A stretch of DNA of 64,000 nucleotides from Treponema succinifaciens DSM 2489 (GCF_000195275.1 NC_015385.1:682001-746000), one strand, 5' to 3'; positions 37,181 through 44,616 are shown, numbered from the stretch's first letter. Translations and numbers: made by a program. The notes: generated by a model not told the origin, from the letters alone.

Positions 37181-37978
37181 ATGAATGGTCCAATAGTTCT
37201 AAATATTGCTTTATGTTTGTATGGAAATGCATTTCAACAAAATGAAATAATCCCTGATTTTTTTAGTAATTCAACAGCACAATTTTGTAAGAAAATAGAA
37301 TTCTCATTAATTAGAAAAAGTCTTTTAGGAAAAACGGAAAAAAAGATAATTTATGAAAATCCAAATAACTTTTTTGATAAACTTGGAGCTTTATATACTC
37401 AGTTTAATTTATATTATGAAAGTATTAATAAAAATGATGGTCTTGAAGAGAGAATGAGTGCTGGATTTATTGGTGGCGGTGGAAAGTGGAATTTAGTATC
37501 TAAAAATGAAAAAGACACTTCCGTATGGACAGCCTTTTGGGATGTTATTGATCAGAATAATCCAAATAAAAAAATATGGGGTGTAAACTATATAAAAACC
37601 GGGAATCAATATTTATGTAATGAAGATGATGATAATTATATAAATAATTTTTATTCAGCTTTAGAAGAAATCTATAATTTTACAATAAAAAAGAATGATT
37701 CTGCTTTTGCAAATTGTTTTAAAAATGCAATGACAACGTTAAATTCTAATGGAAAAGAATTATTCGGCTATCATAAAGATTTAGTTCCAAATTGTTATAA
37801 AAAAATTGAATACCTGCTTGATGCATGTCAAAGTGCTTGGGTATTCGGTGGAATGGGCTCTTGGAATGATATATGGATAGAAGATGAAAATATTTTAAAT
37901 GAATATAAAATTGTATCTAATAATTTATATTCTTCGCTTATATCAACTATAATTCAAAGTGTAAATAGTGTAATATAG
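37181..37978 (+). CDS. Cassette 3: hypothetical protein
   Basis: A 265-residue protein without signal peptide or membrane helix. Motifs visible are FIGGGGKWNLV, WTAFWDVID and the C-terminal VFGGMGSWNDI. I do not recognise the family. The aromatic Trp-Gly-rich motifs suggest a folded soluble protein such as an immunity or effector-associated protein, but that is only a guess. GGAGAAAG precedes the ATG and the standard cassette-start hairpin precedes that. Confidence 0.7.
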   Translation: MNGPIVLNIALCLYGNAFQQNEIIPDFFSNSTAQFCKKIEFSLIRKSLLGKTEKKIIYENPNNFFDKLGALYTQFNLYYESINKNDGLEERMSAGFIGGGGKWNLVSKNEKDTSVWTAFWDVIDQNNPNKKIWGVNYIKTGNQYLCNEDDDNYINNFYSALEEIYNFTIKKNDSAFANCFKNAMTTLNSNGKELFGYHKDLVPNCYKKIEYLLDACQSAWVFGGMGSWNDIWIEDENILNEYKIVSNNLYSSLISTIIQSVNSVI

Positions 37979-37986
37979 AGAATAAC

Positions 37987-38049
37987 ACATAACACAGGTT
38001 CGTAGCCGACAGGCAGTCAAGCTGCCTGCGGTACAACCCATTGTTAGGT
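37987..38049 (+). repeat. attC of cassette 3 (short type)
   Basis: Cores ACATAAC and GTTAGGT; arms with two extrahelical bases; tip CAGGCAG-TCAAG-CTGCCTG. Next cassette hairpin: 38053-38068. Confidence 0.92.
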
Positions 38050-38082
38050 GGACGCCCGCACTGGGGCGCTTTTGGAGAAAGA

Positions 38083-38724
38083 ATGAAGAAAAGATTTATT
38101 TTTATTGCAAATTTGATTTTGGTTTCGACGGTATTTATTTCCTGTTCCAATTTTAATATATTCAAGGATATTACTTTTGGAAGCGACATGAAAAATGTGG
38201 AAAAGATTCTTTCGCAAAACAAGATAAAATATAAAACCTATCCTGCCGCCCCAATGTTGGATATAGACTTAGAAAATCCTGAAGAGATTGCTGATGCACT
38301 TAGAAATAAAAGTGCGGGATTGCTTGGCGATATGCTTTATAAAGAATCTATTTATTACTTAAAAAGTATTTGTGGTATTAATTTTCAATCACAAATATTC
38401 TTTTTTAATGATAAGTGTACTAACATAAGCCTTCGATGGCATATAAAAAGCAATCCTTCGCTGAGAAACGGTTATATAGCTTCGGAAAAATTAAGAACAT
38501 ATATCACTCAGCAATATCCAGAAAAAAAATTTGAACCTGCAGAAGATAAATTTCACGATGAAACATATGTAATGCAAATTTCAGACACAGTTTCTATTTC
38601 CGTTAGAGCTAACACTGAAAACCTTTACTGCGATATGGAAGATTCTGTTTTGCAAGAGCCATATGAAGAATTAAAGAAAAAGGTAAAAGAATTTACTGAT
38701 TATTATGGAAATGAAGATGATTAA
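38083..38724 (+). CDS. Cassette 4: putative lipoprotein
   Basis: A 213-residue protein with a lipoprotein signal (MKKRFIFIANLILVSTVFISC, lipobox FISC). The mature part begins with FKDITFGSDMKNVEKIL, a pattern of repeats that often tether small binding domains, then a mixed alpha/beta part and an acidic tail. No family recognised. ATG follows GGAGAAAG at the usual distance from the cassette hairpin. Confidence 0.75.
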   Translation: MKKRFIFIANLILVSTVFISCSNFNIFKDITFGSDMKNVEKILSQNKIKYKTYPAAPMLDIDLENPEEIADALRNKSAGLLGDMLYKESIYYLKSICGINFQSQIFFFNDKCTNISLRWHIKSNPSLRNGYIASEKLRTYITQQYPEKKFEPAEDKFHDETYVMQISDTVSISVRANTENLYCDMEDSVLQEPYEELKKKVKEFTDYYGNEDD

Positions 38725-38772
38725 AAAGATACAATAGATGAAGCTCTGAATATATAATCATTGATGTATAAA

Positions 38773-38804
38773 ACATATAACGATGTTTTCAAAACCGATA
38801 AAAA
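38773..38804 (+). repeat. Left fragment of a long-type attC
   Basis: ACATATAACGATG followed by TTTTCAAAACCGATAAAAA matches the left arm of the long attC sites at 43155 and 45962, then stops. No right half is present. It lies 20 bases before an intact short attC, so it is the scar of a lost cassette end. Confidence 0.75.
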
Positions 38805-38824
38805 GTAAGTCTATAAAAAACAAC

Positions 38825-38887
38825 ACATAACAAAGGTTCGTAGCCGACAGCGGGTCGAGCCCGCTGCGGTACAACCCGTTGTTATGT
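38825..38887 (+). repeat. attC of cassette 4 (short type)
   Basis: Cores ACATAAC and GTTATGT; arms with two extrahelical bases; tip CAGCGGG-TCGAG-CCCGCTG, the only copy with a G in the loop. Next cassette hairpin 38891-38906 has T replacing C, paired with G as a wobble. Confidence 0.92.
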
Positions 38888-38921
38888 GGACGCTCGCACT
38901 GGGGCGCTGTTAGGAAACGAA

Positions 38922-39434
38922 ATGAAAACAATTCAATTAAAAAATGATGATTACAAAGGCTATGTAAACAATCTTCGGCATGCTTGTCGCGGGATTATAA
39001 TAAATAATGGAAATGTTTTGTTGTGTTATGAATCAAATGAAGACAAGTACATTATTCCGGGTGGTGGACAAGAAGAAAATGAAACTCTTGAACAATGTTG
39101 TCAAAGGGAACTTTTAGAAGAAACTGGGATGATTGTAAAAACAAATCCTTGTTATCTAGAAATTGAAGAGTTATTCTTAGATTGGAGACATATTAATCAT
39201 TATTTTGTTTGTGAAATCATTGAAGATACAGGTACATTCCATCTTACAGAAAATGAAAAACAGGCTGGGTATAAGACAGTTTGGATTCCATTAGATAAGG
39301 CTATAGAAATATTTGGAAACTATGAGACTTTTCATAAAACCAACATTGCAGATTATGGGTTGTACAGAAGAGAATTTTTTGCATTAAACGAACTAAAAAA
39401 AATCTTAAAAGATGAAAAATCAGGTCAAGTCTGA
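38922..39434 (+). CDS. Cassette 5: Nudix hydrolase
   Basis: A 170-residue Nudix protein with the box GGQEENETLEQCCQRELLEETG (about 48-69), the metal-dependent pyrophosphohydrolase signature. The substrate, a nucleoside diphosphate linked to another moiety, is unknown. The reading frame is open through the cassette hairpin back to a GTG in the core, but ATG 38922 has TTAGGAAA and gives family length. The last codons and the stop form one arm of a TCAAG-loop hairpin. Shares the cassette with brnTA. Confidence 0.85.
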   Translation: MKTIQLKNDDYKGYVNNLRHACRGIIINNGNVLLCYESNEDKYIIPGGGQEENETLEQCCQRELLEETGMIVKTNPCYLEIEELFLDWRHINHYFVCEIIEDTGTFHLTENEKQAGYKTVWIPLDKAIEIFGNYETFHKTNIADYGLYRREFFALNELKKILKDEKSGQV

Positions 39435-39466
39435 TTTTTAGTACGGCGGGTCAAGCCCGCCTTTTT
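39415..39466 (+). terminator. Two TCAAG-loop hairpins ending the Nudix transcript
   Basis: AAAAATCAGG-TCAAG-TCTGATTTTT (39415-39439) overlaps the Nudix stop. GGCGGG-TCAAG-CCCGCC (39445-39461) follows and runs into TTTTTATTT. Both look like terminators with the family loop. Confidence 0.75.
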
Positions 39467-39468
39467 AT

Positions 39469-39498
39469 TTGACAAAATCAGCATGGTATAATTATAAT
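39469..39498 (+). promoter_or_regulatory. Promoter of brnT inside the cassette
   Basis: Consensus TTGACA (39469-39474), 18 bases, consensus TATAAT (39493-39498). The toxin ATG is six bases after the -10 box, so the transcript probably starts at or next to the start codon (leaderless). Confidence 0.75.
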
Positions 39499-39504
39499 AT
39501 AATT

Positions 39505-39792
39505 ATGAATAAAATAATCTTTGAATGGGATCCCGTAAAAGCTGAATTGAATTATACGAAACACAAAGTAACTTTTGAGGAAGCAAAAAGTGTTTTTTAT
39601 GATGAAAATGCAATCTTAATTGCGGATCCAGACCATTCAAGTATGGATGAAGACAGATTTATCATGCTTGGACTTAGTTCCGAGTTACATATGTTGGTTG
39701 TCTGTCATTGTTACAGAGAAAATGACAGAATTCGTATCATTTCGGCACGAAAAGCAGATACGCTTGAAGCCGCACAATATGGAGGAAGATAA
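39505..39792 (+). CDS. brnT: BrnT-family toxin
   Basis: A 95-residue BrnT-like ribonuclease toxin: starts MNKIIFEWDPVKAELNYTKHKVTFEEAKSVF, then LIADPDHS, MLGLSSELHMLVVCH and the C-terminal RIRIISARKADTLEAAQYGG, all family hallmarks. BrnT inhibits translation by RNA cleavage and is neutralised by BrnA. No ribosome site precedes the ATG; leaderless translation from its own promoter is likely. The antitoxin gene starts one base after the stop. Confidence 0.9.
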   Translation: MNKIIFEWDPVKAELNYTKHKVTFEEAKSVFYDENAILIADPDHSSMDEDRFIMLGLSSELHMLVVCHCYRENDRIRIISARKADTLEAAQYGGR

Positions 39793-39793
39793 T

Positions 39794-40006
39794 ATGAGAG
39801 ACCACTACGATTTTTCAAACGGAATAAAAAATCCTTATGCAGATAGACTCAAAAAACAGATAACAATTCGCCTTGACGACCAGGTAATTGAATATTTTAA
39901 GAATATGGCAGAAGAAACTGGTATGCCTTATCAGAATATAATCAATTATTATCTGTTGGATTGTGTAAAAGAAAAGAAATATCTGGAAGTTGCGTTTAGT
40001 AAGTAA
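39794..40006 (+). CDS. brnA: BrnA-family antitoxin
   Basis: A 70-residue ribbon-helix-helix antitoxin (YADRLKKQITIRLDDQVIEYFKNMAEETGMPYQNIINYYL). BrnA binds BrnT and represses the operon through its DNA-binding N-terminal strand. The ATG at 39794 has a strong GGAGGAAG site lying in the end of brnT. Like VapBC elsewhere in this array, it should stabilise the cassette array against loss. Confidence 0.88.
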   Translation: MRDHYDFSNGIKNPYADRLKKQITIRLDDQVIEYFKNMAEETGMPYQNIINYYLLDCVKEKKYLEVAFSK

Positions 40007-40009
40007 ATC

Positions 40010-40072
40010 ACATAACAAAGGTTCGTAGCCGACAGCGGGTCAAGCCCGCTGCGGTACAACCAGTTGTTAGGC
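40010..40072 (+). repeat. attC of cassette 5 (short type)
   Basis: Cores ACATAAC and GTTAGGC; arms with two extrahelical bases; tip CAGCGGG-TCAAG-CCCGCTG. Next cassette hairpin CGGCTC-ACT-GAGCCG at 40076-40090, followed by a seven-T run. Confidence 0.92.
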
Positions 40073-40117
40073 TGACGGCTCACTGAGCCGCTTTTTTTGT
40101 GGTATAAGGAGCGAAAA

Positions 40118-40921
40118 ATGAAAGCAAAGACAATCATCATCGGCATACTGGCTGCGGCCGTGCTTGTGGGAACGTCGGCGGCACAGTCCTACGGCGAGAA
40201 GAGCCGCCCCGACAGCGTGGGCGACATCGTGTTTGATGACGGCTCGGCGACGGCATGGCACGAGGGGCTTAGGCTCACGGACGAGCAGAAGATGTCTGCT
40301 GTAGCGGTCATCTTTTATGTGGGAACGGAGTGCTCCAACAACGGTGAGAAACGCATCCTCGGCGTGGGCCTGGCACAGAAACACCTTTTGTGGTGCACGG
40401 AGGACGCGAGTGCATACAGCGTGAATATTGCCACGATTCAGTGCGAAGAAAGCGGAAGCAAGGGCATGTCTACATTTTCGGGTGACAAGGACGGAAGCGA
40501 CAATCTTGAGCAAATGGGCGCGTATCTTTCAGAAAACGGCATAGAAAACGATACGGCGTATAAAAGCCATTACCCTGCGTTCTACTTCGCCAAGAACTAC
40601 GCAGAGGAGGTGGAAGAAAGCAATGTGTTCGGCACGAAGTTTGGAAGTGGCTGGTATCTTCCGAGCAGTGCGGAGTTGTTCCAAATCTGGAAGAGCCGTG
40701 AGACCGTGAACGCGGCGCTTGCCTCGTGCGGGGGGATGCCGTTTGATTTGGAGGACGGTTGCTACTGGTCGTCAACACAGGCTGCCTCCTTGGACTACTT
40801 CGCTCTCTCCCTCGTATTCTCTGATGGGGGCTTTGGCATGAGTTCCAAATATTACGGCAACGACTGTGCTTGTGCAATCCGTGCCTTCCATACTGTGTCC
40901 GCGGACAAAAGTCGGTTTTAG
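40118..40921 (+). CDS. Cassette 7: exported DUF1566-like protein
   Basis: A 267-residue protein with a signal peptide (MKAKTIIIGILAAAVLVGTSAAQS). The C-terminal region has SGWYLPSSAELFQIWKSR and DGCYWSSTQAASLD...ACAIRAF, the pattern of DUF1566/Lcl-type domains of bacterial surface proteins. Its GC content is well above that of every neighbouring cassette and its codons favour G/C ends, suggesting a recent, different source. ATG follows AAGGAGCG. I keep the number 7 for alignment with other entries; it directly follows the Nudix/brnTA cassette. Confidence 0.75.
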   Translation: MKAKTIIIGILAAAVLVGTSAAQSYGEKSRPDSVGDIVFDDGSATAWHEGLRLTDEQKMSAVAVIFYVGTECSNNGEKRILGVGLAQKHLLWCTEDASAYSVNIATIQCEESGSKGMSTFSGDKDGSDNLEQMGAYLSENGIENDTAYKSHYPAFYFAKNYAEEVEESNVFGTKFGSGWYLPSSAELFQIWKSRETVNAALASCGGMPFDLEDGCYWSSTQAASLDYFALSLVFSDGGFGMSSKYYGNDCACAIRAFHTVSADKSRF

Positions 40922-41096
40922 GTATTTTAGTGCTAGGGCAAAGAAGCCGTTATAAAACAGTAGCGGAGCGAAGAAGCGGTTGTACGCGACTTTCGTCGCT
41001 TGGGATTTGCAAAACAGGAGCGTTGCTTCTAAAAAATATATGGATTTTAGTTTCATAAATATAGAAAGAAATATAAAATCTGTAAGAAATATTTCA
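40922..41096 (+). repeat. Cassette tail repeat
   Basis: Non-coding sequence between the stop and attC. It contains the motif CGAAGAAGCGGTTGTACG, a hairpin GCGAC-TTTC-GTCGC, then AAAACAGGAGCGTTGCTTCTA and AAAATCTGTAA. Related copies lie at about 59427-59577, 60400-60557 and, in part, at 41966-42000, 46141-46180 and 61140-61180. Confidence 0.65.
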
Positions 41097-41161
41097 GCCT
41101 AACATGCACTTCAAAGCCGATGCCGTGTCAAGCACGGCACGCTTTAAGTGCGTAGTTATGT
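41097..41161 (+). repeat. attC (TGCACTT type)
   Basis: Cores GCCTAAC and GTTATGT; arms GCACTTcAAAgCCG / GCTTTAAGTGC with the same extrahelical pattern; tip GCCGTG-TCAAG-CACGGC. Next cassette hairpin 41165-41180 has one mismatch (GGTCG instead of GGGCG). Confidence 0.88.
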
Positions 41162-41198
41162 GGACGCCCGCACTGGGTCGCGTTTAAGGAAAAAGTAA

Positions 41199-41354
41199 AT
41201 GAATTATAGTCTAGAAAATTTTGAGAATATCTCATTTGATGAATATGACTTAGATTTAAGACAGAAAGAAGTCGATGGAGAGAAAATGAGGTGTAAACAT
41301 TTGTTTAAAGGTCATTTTCGCACCAAAACGGCAAAAAAACAAAAAAAAAGGTAA
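41199..41354 (+). CDS. Small hypothetical protein
   Basis: A 51-residue frame starting MNYSLENFENISFDEYDLDLR and ending in Lys/Arg-rich sequence, with TTTAAGGAAAAAG upstream of the ATG at the standard cassette position. The second half (RTKTAKKQKKR) is low-complexity and could be the result of a frameshift or deletion in a longer gene. No family recognised. Confidence 0.4.
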   Translation: MNYSLENFENISFDEYDLDLRQKEVDGEKMRCKHLFKGHFRTKTAKKQKKR

Positions 41355-41389
41355 ATTAAGAGAAATATTTTACGCAAAAGGAGAAAATA

Positions 41390-41809
41390 ATGCATAGTTA
41401 TTCTGAAAATGATTTTTTTGACAAAATCGAAGATTTGACGCTCCAAAAATACGAAGATGGTACGTTTTTTTGCAGAATCACAAAACCGCATGTTTGCGAC
41501 GGTGATTTAATCGACATTCAAGATGTCGGCGACGAAGTGCGTTTTGAGAAGCTCAAGCCGAAAATCCTTTTGTTTGCCAAAAAGTTCCTCGCGATTTTGA
41601 AAACCGTCCTCGATTACACCGAAAAAAATGAATCAGGGCTAAAATATGACGTGGGCGGAGTTTATATGGAAGACGATACTCATTTTGTCTTCGATATGTG
41701 GCAAGAGGACGTAAACAACCAGTTTGACGTTTATATTTCTTACAAAGACGGTGTTTTCATTTTTGAGAACTTCAACAACAGCGTTGATGTCGGTACAGTC
41801 GTAGAGTAG
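41390..41809 (+). CDS. Hypothetical protein
   Basis: A 139-residue acidic soluble protein (LTLQKYEDGTFFCRITKPHVCDGDLIDIQD, later DTHFVFDMWQEDVNNQFDVYISYKDG). The strand-rich pattern resembles small immunity-like or DUF proteins, but I cannot name the family. AAGGAG precedes the ATG by 7 bases. It is in the same cassette as the small frames on each side. Confidence 0.65.
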   Translation: MHSYSENDFFDKIEDLTLQKYEDGTFFCRITKPHVCDGDLIDIQDVGDEVRFEKLKPKILLFAKKFLAILKTVLDYTEKNESGLKYDVGGVYMEDDTHFVFDMWQEDVNNQFDVYISYKDGVFIFENFNNSVDVGTVVE

Positions 41810-41815
41810 CAGAAA

Positions 41816-41965
41816 ATGAAATCGCTTGCCAAGCAAATCGGATTCACAATCATCGCAATACAGTCTCTTCTCGTTCTTTCCTCATGTTTTGCAGGAGGAA
41901 AAATTATAAAAGTAAAAAAGGAAACTTTCAGAAAGCAAGTCAAGCTTGCTGAAAAAAAGAATTGA
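41816..41965 (+). CDS. Small putative lipoprotein
   Basis: A 49-residue frame with a lipoprotein-like signal (IIAIQSLLVLSSCFAGG) followed by a short Lys-rich tail. The tail is encoded by a TCAAG-loop hairpin (41934-41950), so this may be the stump of a longer lipoprotein gene cut by the repeat. It starts six bases after the previous stop. Confidence 0.4.
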   Translation: MKSLAKQIGFTIIAIQSLLVLSSCFAGGKIIKVKKETFRKQVKLAEKKN

Positions 41966-42006
41966 ACTTTAATCTTGGAACGAAGAAACGGTTATATTGG
42001 TAAACA

Positions 42007-42033
42007 AAAAAATCAGGTCAAGCCTGATTTTTT
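42007..42033. repeat. TCAAG-loop hairpin
   Basis: 11-bp stem AAAAAATCAGG / CCTGATTTTTT around TCAAG. On either strand the stem ends in a T-run, so it can act as a bidirectional terminator. Confidence 0.8.
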
Positions 42034-42051
42034 AATGAAAAGGAAGTATGA

Positions 42052-42294
42052 ATGTTAGAACGTTCAATAACAATTTTTGACAATAAAACTGAATTGTTAA
42101 TAAAGGAAATTGTTATTACACCTAATTTTAGTCTTTTAAAGAAAAAATATAAAGAAGAATTAAATACCGACCCGTTACTATATTATGAATATGAAATAAA
42201 AAAAGACGATGTTGAATTTTATAAAAAGTTAATAGATATTGATTTTGAATTTGATAAATATAGTTATTTCTTATCATGTTCAGAAGTAAAATAA
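42052..42294 (+). CDS. Hypothetical protein
   Basis: An 80-residue acidic protein (MLERSITIFDNKTELLIKEIVIT ... DVEFYKKLIDIDFEFDKYSYFLSC). The C-terminal pattern resembles small conserved proteins often encoded beside polymorphic toxins, but the match is weak. AAAAGGAAG lies upstream of the ATG. Its 3' end meets a collapsed attC. Confidence 0.6.
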   Translation: MLERSITIFDNKTELLIKEIVITPNFSLLKKKYKEELNTDPLLYYEYEIKKDDVEFYKKLIDIDFEFDKYSYFLSCSEVK

Positions 42295-42299
42295 AAAAC

Positions 42300-42317
42300 A
42301 CATAACAAAGGTTATGT
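42300..42317 (+). repeat. Collapsed attC (cores only)
   Basis: ACATAAC-AAAG-GTTATGT: the left core and the first arm bases are joined directly to the right core. The two arms and tip (about 45 bases) are gone, consistent with deletion between short GTT repeats. It should not fold and should be inactive. The following cassette still has its start hairpin (42321-42336). Confidence 0.85.
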
Positions 42318-42372
42318 GGACGCCCGCACTGGGGCGCTTTTTGACAAAATAAATAAACATTGGGAAAAAAAA

Positions 42373-43134
42373 TTGAACATTGAAAAAATTAAAAAGAATA
42401 TATCAAAAATCATCTTTGTTTTAGTTTTTATAGAAAACTTATGTAGACTTCTGATAAATCATGAAAATGTACAAACATTTGGATGGTTGGAGTTGATTCC
42501 GCTTAGTATATTAGTTGTTTTGACATTTTATGAATTCAAGAATACTGAAAGAGCAAAGATGCTTTTTACAATATATTGGGCTTTTGATTTTATAACGGGA
42601 TTTTCTTATTTATTAAAAAAAATAAATCCTGTGTATTTTTCTATGTTCCCGTCAAGCTCTTGGCTTTTTGAAATTATCTATATAATTAAATATTCTCAAA
42701 ATCAACTGTTTGTTGACCTGATAAGTATTATTTTACTTTGGGTTGGATATTATTTTGAATACAAGAGAATTTGCAAATTTGAAAAGAAAAATTATAAAGA
42801 AGTTGAATATAAAAAAATAACAGTTTCGTCAGTGATTGCTTTAGTAAACATTTTGATTTTATGTTACTCAGTTTTTATAATCTTTAACAACCATTTTGTA
42901 GACATGGAAATATCAAGTACTGGCATTTCATACAAAAAAGCACAAATTGTGATGGTTTTCTATTTTCTTTTAGAAGCTGCGATAATTTCAATTCCATTGG
43001 CAATAGTCGGCTTGATATTTGAATTAATTGCAAAGTATAAAAACAAAATAGGAAAGATTATCAATAAGCTGCTTTTGACATTGTATCTGCTAGTAATAAT
43101 TATAAACATTATTATTTATGAAGTATGGTATTGA
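42373..43134 (+). CDS. Hypothetical multi-pass membrane protein
   Basis: A roughly 253-residue integral membrane protein with about six or seven hydrophobic helices (for example IIFVLVFIENLCRLLI, LIPLSILVVLTFYEF, LISIILLWVGYYF, VIALVNILILCYSVFIIF, LLEAAIISIPLAIVGLIFELI, LLLTLYLLVIIINIIIY). No family recognised. The start is uncertain: TTG 42373 follows GGGAAAA; the frame is open back to a GTG in the attC core, but that would translate the cassette hairpin. Confidence 0.6.
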   Translation: MNIEKIKKNISKIIFVLVFIENLCRLLINHENVQTFGWLELIPLSILVVLTFYEFKNTERAKMLFTIYWAFDFITGFSYLLKKINPVYFSMFPSSSWLFEIIYIIKYSQNQLFVDLISIILLWVGYYFEYKRICKFEKKNYKEVEYKKITVSSVIALVNILILCYSVFIIFNNHFVDMEISSTGISYKKAQIVMVFYFLLEAAIISIPLAIVGLIFELIAKYKNKIGKIINKLLLTLYLLVIIINIIIYEVWY

Positions 43135-43154
43135 AGTAAATGTTCAAAAAAATC

Positions 43155-43287
43155 ACATAACATGGTTTTCAAAACCGATAAAAACTTTGTCACAAAAGTT
43201 GCTTTTCGTGGCTTTACGCCACCGCAACTTTTGCGCCAATTCTGCCGTTGGCAGAACCGTTTTTGCGGTTTAAAACGCTAGTTATGT
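43155..43287 (+). repeat. attC (long type, 133 bp)
   Basis: Cores ACATAAC and GTTATGT; arms GTTTTcAAAaCCG / CGGTTTAAAAC with two extrahelical bases; inner stems AAAAGTTGC / GCAACTTTT; a tip hairpin GTGGC-TTTAC-GCCAC; and a side hairpin TTCTGCC / GGCAGAA. In the sister sites the side hairpin is TTTTGCC / GGCAAAA, a compensated change. Next cassette hairpin: 43291-43306. Confidence 0.9.
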
Positions 43288-43322
43288 GGACGCCCGCACT
43301 GGGGCGCTTGAGGAGAAAAAAA

Positions 43323-44444
43323 TTGAAAAAAAATATTATTTTGGGAATGGGAATATTATTACTTTTTTCACAATTCCTTTTTTCACAATCATATTATATT
43401 AATAAAGATACTCATAATTATAATCCGAGAGGTTTCCAACCTGATGTGGATTTACCTAAGGGTTCTATAATATATTTGGATAAGGATTCCGAGGTTAGTT
43501 CATATAGACCAGATGAAGATACAAACATTATAAAAATATCAGGTCTATATCAAGAGCAAAAATTAACATTTTATTCTTCTGATGTCAATATTTTAAATAA
43601 TGATACGTTTGATTCGGAGTTATTAGAAAAAAAATGGATTCCTTCATATTATTTTTCTATTTTAAAATCAAAACAAATACAACAGTCTTTATTGGATTAT
43701 GAACCGTTTTGGAAAAAGTGGGTGGCTATTGATTCCTGGGAAACAAACTGGATAGATGCTTATAATATAACAAATATCATTTTATCAAATACAAATTTGT
43801 TTATCCCGATGATAGGTCATTTAGAATCTTCATATGTTATTTTTTCAACATTAAAACGAACTGATACCGGATACATAGCAAAAATAAAAAGTGTTGATTC
43901 TTATACAAATCATCCCGAATTTGTTTCTTTGTTAAATGCAAATGATAATTCTTTATTAAGTTTTATTATTGATGGAGATTATATGACAATGAAACTTGAT
44001 GATAAAGAAATTATCAAACTATGTGCTTGTGATGATTCTATGTATTTTTTTATCAAAAATTGTATAAAAAATAACACCTGCGACCTTTCCCGCGTTACCT
44101 GGCCTCGCCACGCTGACGGTTCATGCGACTACGACGGAAGTAAAAAAACAACTGCAGTTCAAACTGCAAAAGCAACTCCTTCTACCAACGTTGCACAAAA
44201 AAAAACAATGACCGTCAAAGAAAACCTGAAGCTCCGTTCCGGCGAAGCAACATCTACACAGGTTCTTACAGTAATGCAAGCTGGCGCTAAGGTAAAAATC
44301 CTTGAACTAGGCAAATCCGAGACAATCGATGGAATAAGCAGCAACTGGGTAAAAGTTGAAGTTCAAAAAGGTGCGAAAGACCGCGATGGGAACCCGATTA
44401 AGGCCGGTACTGTTGGCTGGTGTTACGGTGGTTATTTAGAGTAA
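43323..44444 (+). CDS. Cassette 10: exported protein with C-terminal SH3-like domain
   Basis: A 373-residue protein. It has a signal peptide (KKNIILGMGILLLFSQFLFSQS), an AT-rich middle part without recognised domain and a C-terminal bacterial SH3 domain (MTVKENLKLRSGEATSTQVLTV ... WVKVEVQKGAKDRDGNPIKAGTVGWCYGGYLE), which usually binds peptidoglycan or peptides. From about 44080 the DNA becomes richer in GC, so the SH3 end was probably joined from another gene. TTG 43323 was chosen as start because GAGGAG precedes it and no in-frame ATG gives a signal peptide. Confidence 0.8.
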   Translation: MKKNIILGMGILLLFSQFLFSQSYYINKDTHNYNPRGFQPDVDLPKGSIIYLDKDSEVSSYRPDEDTNIIKISGLYQEQKLTFYSSDVNILNNDTFDSELLEKKWIPSYYFSILKSKQIQQSLLDYEPFWKKWVAIDSWETNWIDAYNITNIILSNTNLFIPMIGHLESSYVIFSTLKRTDTGYIAKIKSVDSYTNHPEFVSLLNANDNSLLSFIIDGDYMTMKLDDKEIIKLCACDDSMYFFIKNCIKNNTCDLSRVTWPRHADGSCDYDGSKKTTAVQTAKATPSTNVAQKKTMTVKENLKLRSGEATSTQVLTVMQAGAKVKILELGKSETIDGISSNWVKVEVQKGAKDRDGNPIKAGTVGWCYGGYLE

Positions 44445-44448
44445 AATC

Positions 44449-44511
44449 ACATAACAAAGGTTCGTAGCCGACAGCGGGTCAAGCCCGCTGCGGTACAACC
44501 AGTTGTTAGGC
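44449..44511 (+). repeat. attC of cassette 10 (short type)
   Basis: Cores ACATAAC and GTTAGGC; tip CAGCGGG-TCAAG-CCCGCTG; two extrahelical bases in the left arm. Next cassette hairpin CGGGCC-ACT-GGCCCG at 44515-44529. An identical site is at 61800. Confidence 0.92.
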
Positions 44512-44548
44512 GGACGGGCCACTGGCCCGCTTATTGTTAATAAGAAAG

Positions 44549-44611
44549 TCCTCCAACATTTTTCTCTAAAGTCATTCGTTGAATGACAAAAAAGTAAAAA
44601 TCGTAGGAGGA
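44549..44611 (+). promoter_or_regulatory. Leader that can sequester the TM2 gene ribosome site
   Basis: TCCTCCaacATTTTT (44549-44563) can pair with AAAAATcgtaGGAGGA (44596-44611), hiding the GGAGGA ribosome site of the next gene in a 12-bp helix. A hairpin GTCATTC / GAATGAC (44571-44577, 44581-44587) fits inside. The same leader is in the second cassette copy (61900-61962). A translational switch is inference. Confidence 0.5.
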
Positions 44612-44616
44612 TTTTT

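Noticed and set aside
38886-38921. A conserved N-terminal peptide (DARTGAL or WTPALGR) on several cassette proteins
   Set aside because: It arises from reading through the CGCCCGCACTGGGGCG hairpin from GTG or ATG in the attC core. Cassettes with other stem sequences do not encode it, and good ribosome sites lie downstream.
36320-43287. Cassette-start hairpins as plain rho-independent terminators
   Set aside because: Some are followed by T-runs (40091, 58508), but others are followed directly by GA-rich ribosome sites, so termination cannot explain all copies.
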